Below, piece after piece: positions 33,597 to 41,534 of a stretch of DNA of 64,000 bases. Source of the DNA: Lachnospiraceae bacterium UBA7205 (GTDB lineage Bacteria; Bacillota; Clostridia; Lachnospirales; Lachnospiraceae). The notes beneath the pieces were generated by a model. The model had not been told where the DNA came from. It ran no database searches and saw only the letters and a program-made list of their open reading frames with translations. The position numbers and the translations under genes were made by a program. Position 1 is the first letter of the stretch. Every line of letters begins with the position of its first letter. The stretch covers positions 49,638-113,637 of the forward strand of contig DKUL01000035.1 in assembly GCA_002490665.1 (NCBI GenBank), read 5' to 3'.

Positions 33597-36162
33597 AAAA
33601 ACGCTCCTGCAATCTCTTTTTCACCGTGTGATAGACCGTTCTGCCACATGTTCCGTCCGTGTTTGCGTTTATTTTTCCAAATATCTCTGCCTGTCTTTCC
33701 CTGTCAAACTGGTTTCCTGTTATCCTGTTCCCGATAAAATCCCCTAACGTCTGAAACGCACTTTCATCCAGACAGTACTGCATCCACTCAGACACTTCCG
33801 CAAAGCCCGGCATATGTGACCTCAAATCATCATAATCCATTTCAATGCTGATTTCCTTATATTCCTTTGTGTCTATATTGACATCATAGAGCTTCCGATC
33901 CGGGTCATTCCACATCAGATGATGCGCTTTCCCCTGCGCCGCATACATATCGGCAAAGCATCCCATGTATGTCGACACAAAATATCCGTTCTTTCCGCGT
34001 TTTGCACTTGCAATCGGAATTTTCCATTCTTCCATCGTTCCGGAATCCCTGTCAAGGGACAAATACATGTTGCCCCAGCACGGTGATAGCACTATTGTTT
34101 CTTTTCCGCCCTCATACGAAAACGAGATGTTGCCAAACGGCTTTTCATCACACTCGATTTCTTCCGGCCATCTCACTGACCGAAAATCCTGCGGGACGCC
34201 GCTGTACTCAGCCACATCGCCGGTTTCAGGATTCCAGCATGTCACAGTCGTTCCCCTCATCGGCAAAAGCCACAGGTTATCATGTTCCGGCACTGCCACA
34301 AGTGTTCCGGTATAGCGCTTTACATTGCACGCAAGTGTCCTCACCCGCAGTGTATCCATATCCACAAACAAAAACTGATTGTCCGCCGGCGAGGCAAAGG
34401 CAAGCTCGTTCCCATACGGCGCCACGCCGCCCCTGCTCCATTCGCCATTGATATTCCGCACATGAACCTGGCCGATTCCTGTCAGATAAGAAACCTGCTC
34501 TGTCTCCACGTCAAACCTGACCAGATGCGGATACCGGTACGGAAGCAGAAAAATATACTTTTGGTTGTAGTAGCAGTCATAGAACGCGCCTGCCCTGGTG
34601 TAATCTTCCCGAAAATCAATCCTGCGCAGCTTTTGGTTCTCTATCACCAGAATATGTCTTGCATTCCGCGGCAGCACATATACCCGGCTTCCAATTTCCA
34701 CTGCAATCAGGTAATATTCCCCGCCGGAATACCCGCCCCCCAGATCCATATAGAATTTGTAATGGTAGTCACAATTCTCAGATATCCACAGCTGGTTATT
34801 TTTTGTGACCATGTATTTATCATTTCCCCATATGTCAAACTGGGGAAGCAGCCACTCACCGCGCCAGTCATCCTTTTCCGGCAGCGTATTGATATGATTG
34901 TTCAGAATAAAAAGCGGTTTTCCGGCAGCCCCGAACAGTGATGTGACACTTGTCGCGGAATCACCAATATATGCATCGGATACCGCTATCGCGTTTTCTA
35001 TGTCAGGCGTCTCATCCAGTATCCCTATATCATGCGCGGCATACTCCCTTTTCAGTGCATCATACTGCGCCTTGTACTGCCGCCGCATGGAATCAAAGGA
35101 TGAATCCATGAGCGGGTGCGGACGCCATAAAAGACAGACATCATCCCTTCCCCTGAAGGTATCAAACACATACCGCATTTTCTGAAGAAACCCATCTGTA
35201 TTTGCCAGCATCCCCCCAATGCTTGTATTATAAAAATATACTTTTCTGCCTGTCATTTTGTCTTTCCATTCAGGAGGCAGCTCCGGCGGATTCTGGCATT
35301 TGTGTATGACGCTGTCAAATTTAGGCGAACCCAGGGCAAGAAACTTATCATCCGGTATCCGGCTGTCAAAAAACTTCCGGTACTTTTGAGACTGGATGAC
35401 AATGTAGTCGGCATTCAGGTATGCCGGACATAGCGACTGCCCATCCGCCATCCCCCCCGTCGTTGCATAGTACGGAATGTAGACGAGACAGTCCGTAAAT
35501 TTTTTTAGGTTTTCCGAGTAGAAAAATGGATGTACACTCGTGACAAAATTTGCATTATCATAAGGATTATGTATAAAAACCATATCCGGGCGATGTTCCC
35601 CGAAATCAAATGTATCGTATTTTGTGACAGGAACATACGCCGGGTACTGACTGCTTTCATCATGCATCTTTTGAAAACTTCCGTCCGGATTTTTGTCATA
35701 ATATGGAATCGGAATGACATATGTGTCACAATATTCATCCGCATCCGCAGCTTTCCAGACACTTTCCAGACTATCCCACATACTTGCCTTGTATGGCAGG
35801 AACACCGCTTCAATCCTGACATGTATGTCATTTTTCAGGCTGTTTTCCACCTTGATTAGCTTCTGTCTCAATAACTTGGATATTTTATTGCTATTTATTT
35901 CTCTGCCACTGCCATTTACCAGTTTCTCATGAATCTGATATGCCAGTTCACAGTATTCCTCCAACAACAATACGGCAGGATGCCCGTCGCCCTCTGTTTT
36001 CTCAATGAGCGTCCCTATCGTAATCCCACCGTTCTGGCACTCCTCCAAAAGCTCTGCTGCAGAAAGAGTCCTGCCCTGCTCTATGAACTTTTTTATCTGC
36101 TCCTGCGCCTCCTGCATCTGCCTGAGCAGTTCTTCCGCCTGCTGCTTCTGTGCCCTTCTCAT
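33589..36162 (-). CDS. TagF/TarB-like glycerophosphotransferase domain with C-terminal beta-propeller-like half
   Basis: 857 aa. Residues 1-110 are charged and helical (Gln/Glu-rich). Residues 115-450 look like a CDP-glycerol glycerophosphotransferase: HNPYDNANFV, CLVYIPYYATTGG, ADYIVIQSQKYRKFF, LLWRPHPL and DTSD-like VSDAYIGDSATSVTSLFG. Residues 470-800 are Trp/Gly-rich strands repeating at about 45 residues, suggestive of a beta-propeller. It could polymerise or transfer a glycerol-phosphate-like unit from the CDP donor made by the fusion protein. The start is uncertain: the ATG at 36162 has AGGGAG only 3 bp away, and a TTG at 36174 is in frame. Confidence 0.75.
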   Translation of the reverse strand: MRRAQKQQAEELLRQMQEAQEQIKKFIEQGRTLSAAELLEECQNGGITIGTLIEKTEGDGHPAVLLLEEYCELAYQIHEKLVNGSGREINSNKISKLLRQKLIKVENSLKNDIHVRIEAVFLPYKASMWDSLESVWKAADADEYCDTYVIPIPYYDKNPDGSFQKMHDESSQYPAYVPVTKYDTFDFGEHRPDMVFIHNPYDNANFVTSVHPFFYSENLKKFTDCLVYIPYYATTGGMADGQSLCPAYLNADYIVIQSQKYRKFFDSRIPDDKFLALGSPKFDSVIHKCQNPPELPPEWKDKMTGRKVYFYNTSIGGMLANTDGFLQKMRYVFDTFRGRDDVCLLWRPHPLMDSSFDSMRRQYKAQYDALKREYAAHDIGILDETPDIENAIAVSDAYIGDSATSVTSLFGAAGKPLFILNNHINTLPEKDDWRGEWLLPQFDIWGNDKYMVTKNNQLWISENCDYHYKFYMDLGGGYSGGEYYLIAVEIGSRVYVLPRNARHILVIENQKLRRIDFREDYTRAGAFYDCYYNQKYIFLLPYRYPHLVRFDVETEQVSYLTGIGQVHVRNINGEWSRGGVAPYGNELAFASPADNQFLFVDMDTLRVRTLACNVKRYTGTLVAVPEHDNLWLLPMRGTTVTCWNPETGDVAEYSGVPQDFRSVRWPEEIECDEKPFGNISFSYEGGKETIVLSPCWGNMYLSLDRDSGTMEEWKIPIASAKRGKNGYFVSTYMGCFADMYAAQGKAHHLMWNDPDRKLYDVNIDTKEYKEISIEMDYDDLRSHMPGFAEVSEWMQYCLDESAFQTLGDFIGNRITGNQFDRERQAEIFGKINANTDGTCGRTVYHTVKKRLQERFYD

Positions 36163-36199
36163 AGTCTCCCTCAATCAGTTATTTTAATTCCATCATCGC

Positions 36200-36480
36200 A
36201 AAGAACGGCTTGCCGTTCTTTTAAACGAAATTTAGTTTTTCTTTGTCTGCGTTTTTTTGCAGACATTAATAAAACTTTTCGTTTTATTATCATACGCATT
36301 ATCGGGACATTTCTGTCTGTCAATTTTATGCATACGCATAAAATTTGGCTTCGCTCCGCATAAGCTGCGGTCCTGGCATACCCGAAAGCGCCATGCCGTA
36401 ACCCGACATGGCAGCTTAGCCAATGCCGACTCTTTGCTCTCCTGCACGCAATGATGCAGCAATCCGGCTCGCCGGATCCT
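36200..36480 (-). ncRNA. Densely hairpinned non-coding region downstream of the dead TnpB; candidate guide RNA or operon leader
   Basis: The 406 bp between the TnpB-like gene and the glycan operon has no convincing gene. In order along the minus strand it contains stems at 36462-36477 (ATCCGGC/GCCGGAT), 36442-36459, 36390-36412 (GCCATG/CATGGC) inside TAAGCTGC/GCAGCTTA, 36322-36345 (AATTTTATGC, 4-nt loop, perfect 10 bp), 36268-36288 (AATAAAAC/GTTTTATT), 36245-36264 (GTCTGC/GCAGAC) and 36200-36221 (AAAGAACGGC/GCCGTTCTTT, 2-nt loop). TnpB guide RNAs arise from exactly this position, overlapping and following the gene end. An operon leader is the alternative. The boundaries are approximate. Confidence 0.45.
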
Positions 36481-36568
36481 CTATGTCAATGTACTGCGTC
36501 TGCAATCCGCTTTGCGGTAAAATCATCATCCGATCATTTATTCCCAGACTGATACATGTCAACCATCC

Positions 36569-37927
36569 TTAATCTTGTTTTTTATCCAGTGTCGAACGCT
36601 CACACTTCTGCTGTATGTTTTTTGCCATGTTCAGGGCTGTTGTGGTATGCAGTCCGCAGCCTTCACACACAAATTCCCTTCCCTGCCTTTTTCCCTCCGC
36701 ACCGCACGCAGAACAGATATTGCCAGTCCCGCCTGCGTGAATCTCAACAAATTCAATCGAGTGGACACTGCACTTATATGCCAGCCTTTGCCTGATATAT
36801 CCGTGAAAATTGCGGGTCAGCTTTCTGTTGGCAGATTTCGCATATATTTTTGTCCTGTTTCTGGTAACCAGCTTTGTTACCACAATCCGGGCAGGCTTTT
36901 CCTCCCTAATCATCCTGTTGATTTCAGCGTTGATAAAGGTTGTCGTCCGGAGCTTTTCCTTTTCTTTCTGCCTGTCATACTTGGACTTTCCAAGGTTGTT
37001 GGCTGCTATCTTTTCTGCCTTATGCACATTTCCGCTTTCAGTGCTCTGCGCATAAGCATTGTACATCCTGCGGCGTTCACGGTTTTTCCTTGCAAGACGC
37101 TCCGTTTCCGGATTTATCAAATCTTCCAGCGCCGGTCCATAGATGTGACCGTTTGAGAGCGTAAACATATTCTGACTGCCAATGTGGACATAAATCGTGC
37201 CTGCGTAATCCTCATGCTTTTTTACCCTGGACTCAAGCGGCACGGCAAGCATGACATCATTCTGCCGGATGTGCACCTGAATCTGCCTGTCAAAGGTACG
37301 GTTGTCTTTTAGCGGAATGGGGATTCTCTTTCTCGGAACCCTGCAGACAATGCGCATCGCGCCATCCTTATAGGAATAGCCGTTGGGCGATATGCGGAAC
37401 GAATCCGCGCGTTCTGTCCTGGGCTGTGTCAGGTATCTTCTTGTCAGCCTGCACAGCAGATTGTTCAGCCGTTTTACGTCAATATCAAGTCTCGCTGCAT
37501 TTCGCGGCATCTCATATTCCTGACGATTTAAAATAGCAGCATACACGCCGCCCATCTTTAAAACCGTCCGCAGATATTTCCGGTCATCATCACTCAGATT
37601 TTCATTTGCCGAGATGCACTCCCCAACCTTATTCTTCACGGTGCCCCAGCTGCATTTAATGTTGGTGACGGCATCCGCTATGGCAAGCTCATAATATACC
37701 GCCGGAAGGTTTAACTGCTCACGCAGCCCGCAATGGCGCATCTCATTCAAAATACTGTAAACCGGTGTCAGGTTGTCCAGATTTCTGATCCCTGAATACT
37801 TTCTGTAAACATAATTTTTGACCTTGCAGCAGTCAAGGGCAATGCCTTTTAGAAACTCCATTGTCTCCTCCGGCAGCGGTTCGCTATACTGCCAGACTGT
37901 TTTCGTTATGGTGTTGTCAGCGGACAT
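36569..37927 (-). CDS. TnpB-family protein with substituted RuvC catalytic residues (nuclease-dead)
   Basis: 452 aa. The layout is that of TnpB: N-terminal helical/beta part, split RuvC domain, zinc ribbon. The ribbon is intact (CSAC at 405-408, CEGC at 421-424). The RuvC-I position reads YVHIGSQNMFTLSNG where active proteins have G-I-D-L-G, giving His248 for Asp. RuvC-II reads IVVTKL for I-V-I-E-D-L, giving Thr351 for Glu. RuvC-III reads CGLHTTTALNMAKNI for the D-R-D-x-N-A-A-x-N-I pattern, giving Ala431 for Asp. It should therefore bind but not cut DNA. No TnpA gene is present. GGAAGG precedes the ATG, and TATAAT at 37987-37992 is a possible -10. Confidence 0.85.
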   Translation of the reverse strand: MSADNTITKTVWQYSEPLPEETMEFLKGIALDCCKVKNYVYRKYSGIRNLDNLTPVYSILNEMRHCGLREQLNLPAVYYELAIADAVTNIKCSWGTVKNKVGECISANENLSDDDRKYLRTVLKMGGVYAAILNRQEYEMPRNAARLDIDVKRLNNLLCRLTRRYLTQPRTERADSFRISPNGYSYKDGAMRIVCRVPRKRIPIPLKDNRTFDRQIQVHIRQNDVMLAVPLESRVKKHEDYAGTIYVHIGSQNMFTLSNGHIYGPALEDLINPETERLARKNRERRRMYNAYAQSTESGNVHKAEKIAANNLGKSKYDRQKEKEKLRTTTFINAEINRMIREEKPARIVVTKLVTRNRTKIYAKSANRKLTRNFHGYIRQRLAYKCSVHSIEFVEIHAGGTGNICSACGAEGKRQGREFVCEGCGLHTTTALNMAKNIQQKCERSTLDKKQD

Positions 37928-38022
37928 TTCTTATACCCTTCCAGATGGTTTGTCATTTTTCACAAATTACCTTTGCTATTTGATATATTATATAGAAAAA
38001 TTGTATAAGATTTTATTGGAAT

Positions 38023-38051
38023 ATTTCGCAGATTTTCATGTTCTGCGAAAT
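38023..38051 (+). repeat. Perfect hairpin upstream of the TnpB-like gene
   Basis: TTTCGCAGA (38024-38032) pairs with TCTGCGAAA (38042-38050). On the plus strand a T-rich stretch follows, so it could terminate plus-strand transcription. On the minus strand it lies just above the presumed promoter of the TnpB-like gene and might be an operator. Confidence 0.4.
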
Positions 38052-38066
38052 TTTTCGTTTTGTACA

Positions 38067-38117
38067 CCAAAAAAATCCGGTGCCAATTGTGTTCTGACCA
38101 CAATCCGCACCGGATTT
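38067..38117 (-). terminator. Strong intrinsic terminator below the MltG-like gene
   Basis: AAATCCGGTGC (38073-38083) pairs perfectly with GCACCGGATTT (38107-38117). On the minus strand the stem runs into a T-run. It ends the housekeeping transcript and so separates it from the TnpB-like gene and the glycan locus. Confidence 0.8.
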
Positions 38118-38131
38118 CGTATTACCATTTA

Positions 38132-38515
38132 TCAGTTTTCCTCTGTTTCTTCCTCTACATCACACAATATTTCGAGCATCTGCTGGGAATTCATTGCCGT
38201 GCTGAGTTCATACGCACCCGGCTTCAGCTTATCCTTATAGTCGGAAAGCCTCTCCTGAATATAAAACACATTCGCATCCTCAATCAGTCCTTTTTCCTCA
38301 AGTATCTTTGCAAGCTCCCTGCTGGACTGCCCCGCAGACACGACCACATTCACAATCCTGCCCTCTCCCTCACTCACAGGCACATCCGCAAACACCTTAT
38401 ATCCAAAATCATACGCGTACACCGCAAGGCGGAACACCACGGAAATAACCACCGCCGCAACTGCAATCTTAATGATTGTCGCCGAGACGGCTCCCAATAA
38501 CTGTTTTACATTCAT
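38132..38515 (-). CDS. Short MltG/YceG-like membrane protein
   Basis: 127 aa. One N-terminal membrane anchor (IIKIAVAAVVISVVFRLAVY) is followed by a domain with VVSAGQSSRELAKILEEKGL and KPGAYELSTAMNSQQMLEIL, the LysM-like start of MltG endolytic transglycosylases. MltG proteins are about 330-380 aa; this one lacks the catalytic YceG core. Such short versions may be regulatory or remnants. GGAGG lies before the ATG. It follows the RNase J gene and is closed by a strong terminator. Confidence 0.72.
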   Translation of the reverse strand: MNVKQLLGAVSATIIKIAVAAVVISVVFRLAVYAYDFGYKVFADVPVSEGEGRIVNVVVSAGQSSRELAKILEEKGLIEDANVFYIQERLSDYKDKLKPGAYELSTAMNSQQMLEILCDVEEETEEN

Positions 38516-38619
38516 AACTTTCCTCCACGTTTACTATAATTACCGGAGAACGCCTGCGTTCTCCTTAAAACTTAGCAAATCTTAGGCTGCGTATTTTGCT
38601 GCCTTCGATGCGGTTCGTT

Positions 38620-40293
38620 TTATACCTCCATAATAATCGGGAGTATCATTGGGCGTCTCTTTGTCTTTCTCCATACATATTCGCTTAGCGTATCTTTAAT
38701 GGTTCCCTTAATTTTACCCCAGTCGGTAATATTTTTCTTGAGACAGCCAAGCACTGCCTTCTCAATCAGCTTTCTCGCCTCCTCCAGGAGCTCGTCCGAT
38801 TCCTTCACATACACAAAACCGCGCGATACAATATCCGGTCCTGCAAGCAGTTCTCCCGACCCGGCGTCAAGCGACATGACCACAATCAGGATACCGTCCT
38901 CCGCAAGGTGCTGCCTGTCCCGCAGCACGACATTTCCGACATCCCCGACACCAAGTCCGTCCACAAGCACGGCGCCCACCGGCACTTTTCCGGTGACACT
39001 CGCACTGTCCTCATCCATCGAGAGCACATCGCCTGACTGTAAAATAAAAACATCATCCTTGTCAATACCCAAATCCATTGCAATCTTTGCCTGCGCCTTT
39101 AAATGCTTATATTCGCCGTGCACTGGAACCGCATATTTTGGTTTTGTCAGCGTATAAATCAGCTTGATTTCCTCCTGGCAGGCATGTCCGGACACATGTG
39201 TGTCCTGAAAAATCACGTCTGCACCCTTTTTGAACAGTTCATTGATTACCTTGGTAACCGCCTTTTCATTCCCCGGAATCGGACTCGATGAAAAGATGAC
39301 CGTGTCGCCCTTTCCAATGGAAATCTTTTTGTGCATCCCGCTCGCCATGCGGCTGAGCGCTGCCATGCTCTCCCCCTGGCTTCCTGTCGTAATAATAACT
39401 GTCTTGTCCTTCGGATAATTTTTCAGACGCTCAATGTCAATCAGCGTGTTTTCCGGTATGCTGATGCGGTTCAGGTTGGAAGCCGTCTCAATAATGTTGA
39501 CCATGCTCCGCCCCTCGACAACCACCTTTCTTCCAAACTTGTCCGCCGTATTGATAATCTGCTGTACCCTGTCAACGTTGGAAGCAAAAGTGGCGATGAT
39601 GATTCGCGTCTTTTTATGCTCCTCAAACAATGTGTCGAATACCGGCCCAAGCTTTTTCTCGGACGGCGTGAAGCCCGGCCGCTCGGCGTTCGTACTGTCA
39701 CACATCAATGCCAGTACGCCTTTCTTGCCAAGCTCAGCAAAGCGCTGCAAATCAATCGCATCGCCATATACCGGCGTATAATCGACCTTAAAGTCACCCG
39801 TATGCACAACAATTCCTGCCGGTGAATAGATGGCAAGCGCTGCCGCATCCACAATACTGTGGTTTGTCTTGATAAACTCGATCCGGAAACATCCGAGATT
39901 GATATTCTGACCGAACTTGACCACCTTTCTGCGCACATTGTGTATCAGGTTGTGCTCCGTCAGCTTATTCTCGATAATCCCCATCGTAAGCTTTGTGGCG
40001 TACACCGGCACATTGAGTTCCTTGAGCACATACGGCAGCGCACCGATATGATCCTCGTGTCCGTGCGTAATCACAAATCCCCTCACTTTGTCCTGATTGT
40101 TTTTCAGGTATGTGACATCCGGAATCACCAGGTCGACACCCAGCATATCATCCGCCGGGAAACTCAGACCGCAGTCCACCACAACAATACTGTCTTCATA
40201 CTCAAAGGCAGTAATGTTCATTCCAATCTGCTCAAGACCTCCCAGTGGAATAATCTTAAGCTTTGACATATTTTGTTTTTTGTTCTGTTTCAA
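38620..40293 (-). CDS. rnj: Ribonuclease J
   Basis: 557 aa metallo-beta-lactamase/beta-CASP ribonuclease. HGHEDHIGALPYVL is the zinc-binding motif, VHTGDFKVDYTP and MCDSTNAERPGFTPSE follow, and DTHVSGHACQEE with PVHGEYKHL are the beta-CASP and C-terminal motifs. It degrades and matures RNA as a 5'-3' exonuclease and endonuclease. A TTG start at 40293 has a perfect AGGAGGT 6 bp upstream; an ATG eight codons later lacks a Shine-Dalgarno sequence. The gene follows the DUF1292 and ruvX genes. Whether it is RnjA or RnjB cannot be decided here. Confidence 0.96.
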   Translation of the reverse strand: MKQNKKQNMSKLKIIPLGGLEQIGMNITAFEYEDSIVVVDCGLSFPADDMLGVDLVIPDVTYLKNNQDKVRGFVITHGHEDHIGALPYVLKELNVPVYATKLTMGIIENKLTEHNLIHNVRRKVVKFGQNINLGCFRIEFIKTNHSIVDAAALAIYSPAGIVVHTGDFKVDYTPVYGDAIDLQRFAELGKKGVLALMCDSTNAERPGFTPSEKKLGPVFDTLFEEHKKTRIIIATFASNVDRVQQIINTADKFGRKVVVEGRSMVNIIETASNLNRISIPENTLIDIERLKNYPKDKTVIITTGSQGESMAALSRMASGMHKKISIGKGDTVIFSSSPIPGNEKAVTKVINELFKKGADVIFQDTHVSGHACQEEIKLIYTLTKPKYAVPVHGEYKHLKAQAKIAMDLGIDKDDVFILQSGDVLSMDEDSASVTGKVPVGAVLVDGLGVGDVGNVVLRDRQHLAEDGILIVVMSLDAGSGELLAGPDIVSRGFVYVKESDELLEEARKLIEKAVLGCLKKNITDWGKIKGTIKDTLSEYVWRKTKRRPMILPIIMEV

Positions 40294-40356
40294 AATTTAC
40301 CTCCTGCAACGTTTTTCTCCGCGTAACCGGATACCGTCCCGTTTCCTTATAAATAT

Positions 40357-40617
40357 TTAGATAAGGTCGATGTCATCCAGCATATTTTCAAAGACGCCCG
40401 CGACAGCAGCAAGTTCATCATCATCATCTACCACACTGTAAACCTGCTCATTTTCATCTGCCCCGTGACTGGCTTTCAAAATATACGCCTCGCCATCCTC
40501 CTCTTCTTCCGCATCTGTTACCAAAATATAATTCACCCCGCCGATGGTTGTCTGTTCCAGCACGTAAAAATCAACTGCCGTATCTTCCCCATCTGGCGTA
40601 AAGGTAATTTTTTCCAT
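40357..40617 (-). CDS. DUF1292-family protein
   Basis: 86 aa, very acidic. EKITFTPDGEDTAVDFYVLE and VNYILVTDAEEEEDGEAYIL are typical of the DUF1292 (YrzB) family, which is found beside ruvX and ireB in many Firmicutes. The function is unknown. It lies 20 bp after ruvX and belongs to the same operon. Confidence 0.9.
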   Translation of the reverse strand: MEKITFTPDGEDTAVDFYVLEQTTIGGVNYILVTDAEEEEDGEAYILKASHGADENEQVYSVVDDDDELAAVAGVFENMLDDIDLI

Positions 40618-40637
40618 TATCGCAAACCCAAACCTTT

Positions 40638-41084
40638 CTAAAACGCAATACTGCCGTTTTCCTTATTTTTCAGATAATCCAGATAACCCTGCAAAATAAA
40701 AACTGCCGCTATCCTGTCAACGTGCTCTTTCCTCTCCTCACGTCTTATACCGGCATCCATCATCGCTTTATCTGCTGCTACTGTCGTCAGGCGTTCGTCC
40801 CACAGCTGTACATCAAGCCCTGTCCTTCTCTCGAGCATTTCCTGAAAGGCAAGGGTCTTTTCTGCCCGCTCCCCCTCTGTATCATTCATGTTCTTAGGGT
40901 AGCCAAGCACAATCTCATCCACCTCGTACTCAGTGATTAATTCCTCAATTCGCGCCAGTGTCTGGCGAAGCTTATTCTCAGACTTCCTGCGTACAATCTC
41001 AATTCCCTGGGCCGTGACAAGAAGGGGGTCACTGATGGCGACACCCACTGTCTTTGACCCGAAATCAAGTCCCATTTTTCTCAT
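40638..41084 (-). CDS. ruvX: RuvX/YqgF putative Holliday-junction resolvase
   Basis: 148 aa. GLDFGSKTVGVAISDPL is the RNase H-like catalytic strand, VLGYPKNMNDTEGERAEKT the substrate loop and WDERLTTVAA the second acidic site. The family has RNase H fold and is proposed to process 16S rRNA ends or Holliday junctions. AGGAG precedes the ATG. The order ireB-ruvX-DUF1292 is conserved in Firmicutes. Confidence 0.95.
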   Translation of the reverse strand: MRKMGLDFGSKTVGVAISDPLLVTAQGIEIVRRKSENKLRQTLARIEELITEYEVDEIVLGYPKNMNDTEGERAEKTLAFQEMLERRTGLDVQLWDERLTTVAADKAMMDAGIRREERKEHVDRIAAVFILQGYLDYLKNKENGSIAF

Positions 41085-41158
41085 GTACTTCTCCTAAAAT
41101 ATAACAGTTTCCCTGTTACTGTTTTCTTCCTCGGTTCCTTATATCAGCTGTCCGCATG

Positions 41159-41446
41159 TCAGGGTCTGAACTGTAACTGCCAGCCTGCATTTTTGATGTA
41201 TGCCTTGAGCATCTCCTCCACAAGCTCGTCCCGCTCCACTTTCATAATCATGGCTCTCGCCCCTTTATGACTCGTGATATATGTCGGATCTCCCGACATA
41301 ATATAGCCGACAATCTGATTGACCGGATTATACCCCTTCTCTGTCAGGGCAGCATACACAGAAGCGATCACATCTTTCACCGAGGTCACTTCTCCCAGAT
41401 CCTCCGGTGTCAGCTGTATAAATTGTGTGCGTGTCAAATCTTCCAT
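41159..41446 (-). CDS. ireB: IreB-family regulatory phosphoprotein
   Basis: 95 aa. VYAALTEKGYNPVNQIVGYI and GDPTYITSHKGARAMI match the IreB (DUF965/YrzL) family. In enterococci IreB is phosphorylated on N-terminal threonines by the PASTA kinase IreK and affects cephalosporin tolerance; here Thr5 and Thr7 lie in MEDLTRTQF. It is the first gene of the ireB-ruvX-DUF1292 group. Confidence 0.95.
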   Translation of the reverse strand: MEDLTRTQFIQLTPEDLGEVTSVKDVIASVYAALTEKGYNPVNQIVGYIMSGDPTYITSHKGARAMIMKVERDELVEEMLKAYIKNAGWQLQFRP

Positions 41447-41534
41447 TCTTATGCTCCTTCCAATCGGCGGGTTTCCGTTTTTGCACTGTTATTACTATAA
41501 TAACTTAATCTTACACAAAATTCAATAGCTACAT

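Noticed and set aside
36200..36221. Perfect hairpin as a terminator before the glycan operon
   Set aside because: On the minus strand the stem is followed by GCGATGATGG, with no T-run, so intrinsic termination toward the operon is unlikely.
36275..36288. A 14-base match (CTTTTCGTTTTATT) to 44705-44718 as the target of a TnpB guide
   Set aside because: The match is AT-rich and short, falls at the 3' end of nifS rather than at a promoter, and is within chance for 64 kb.
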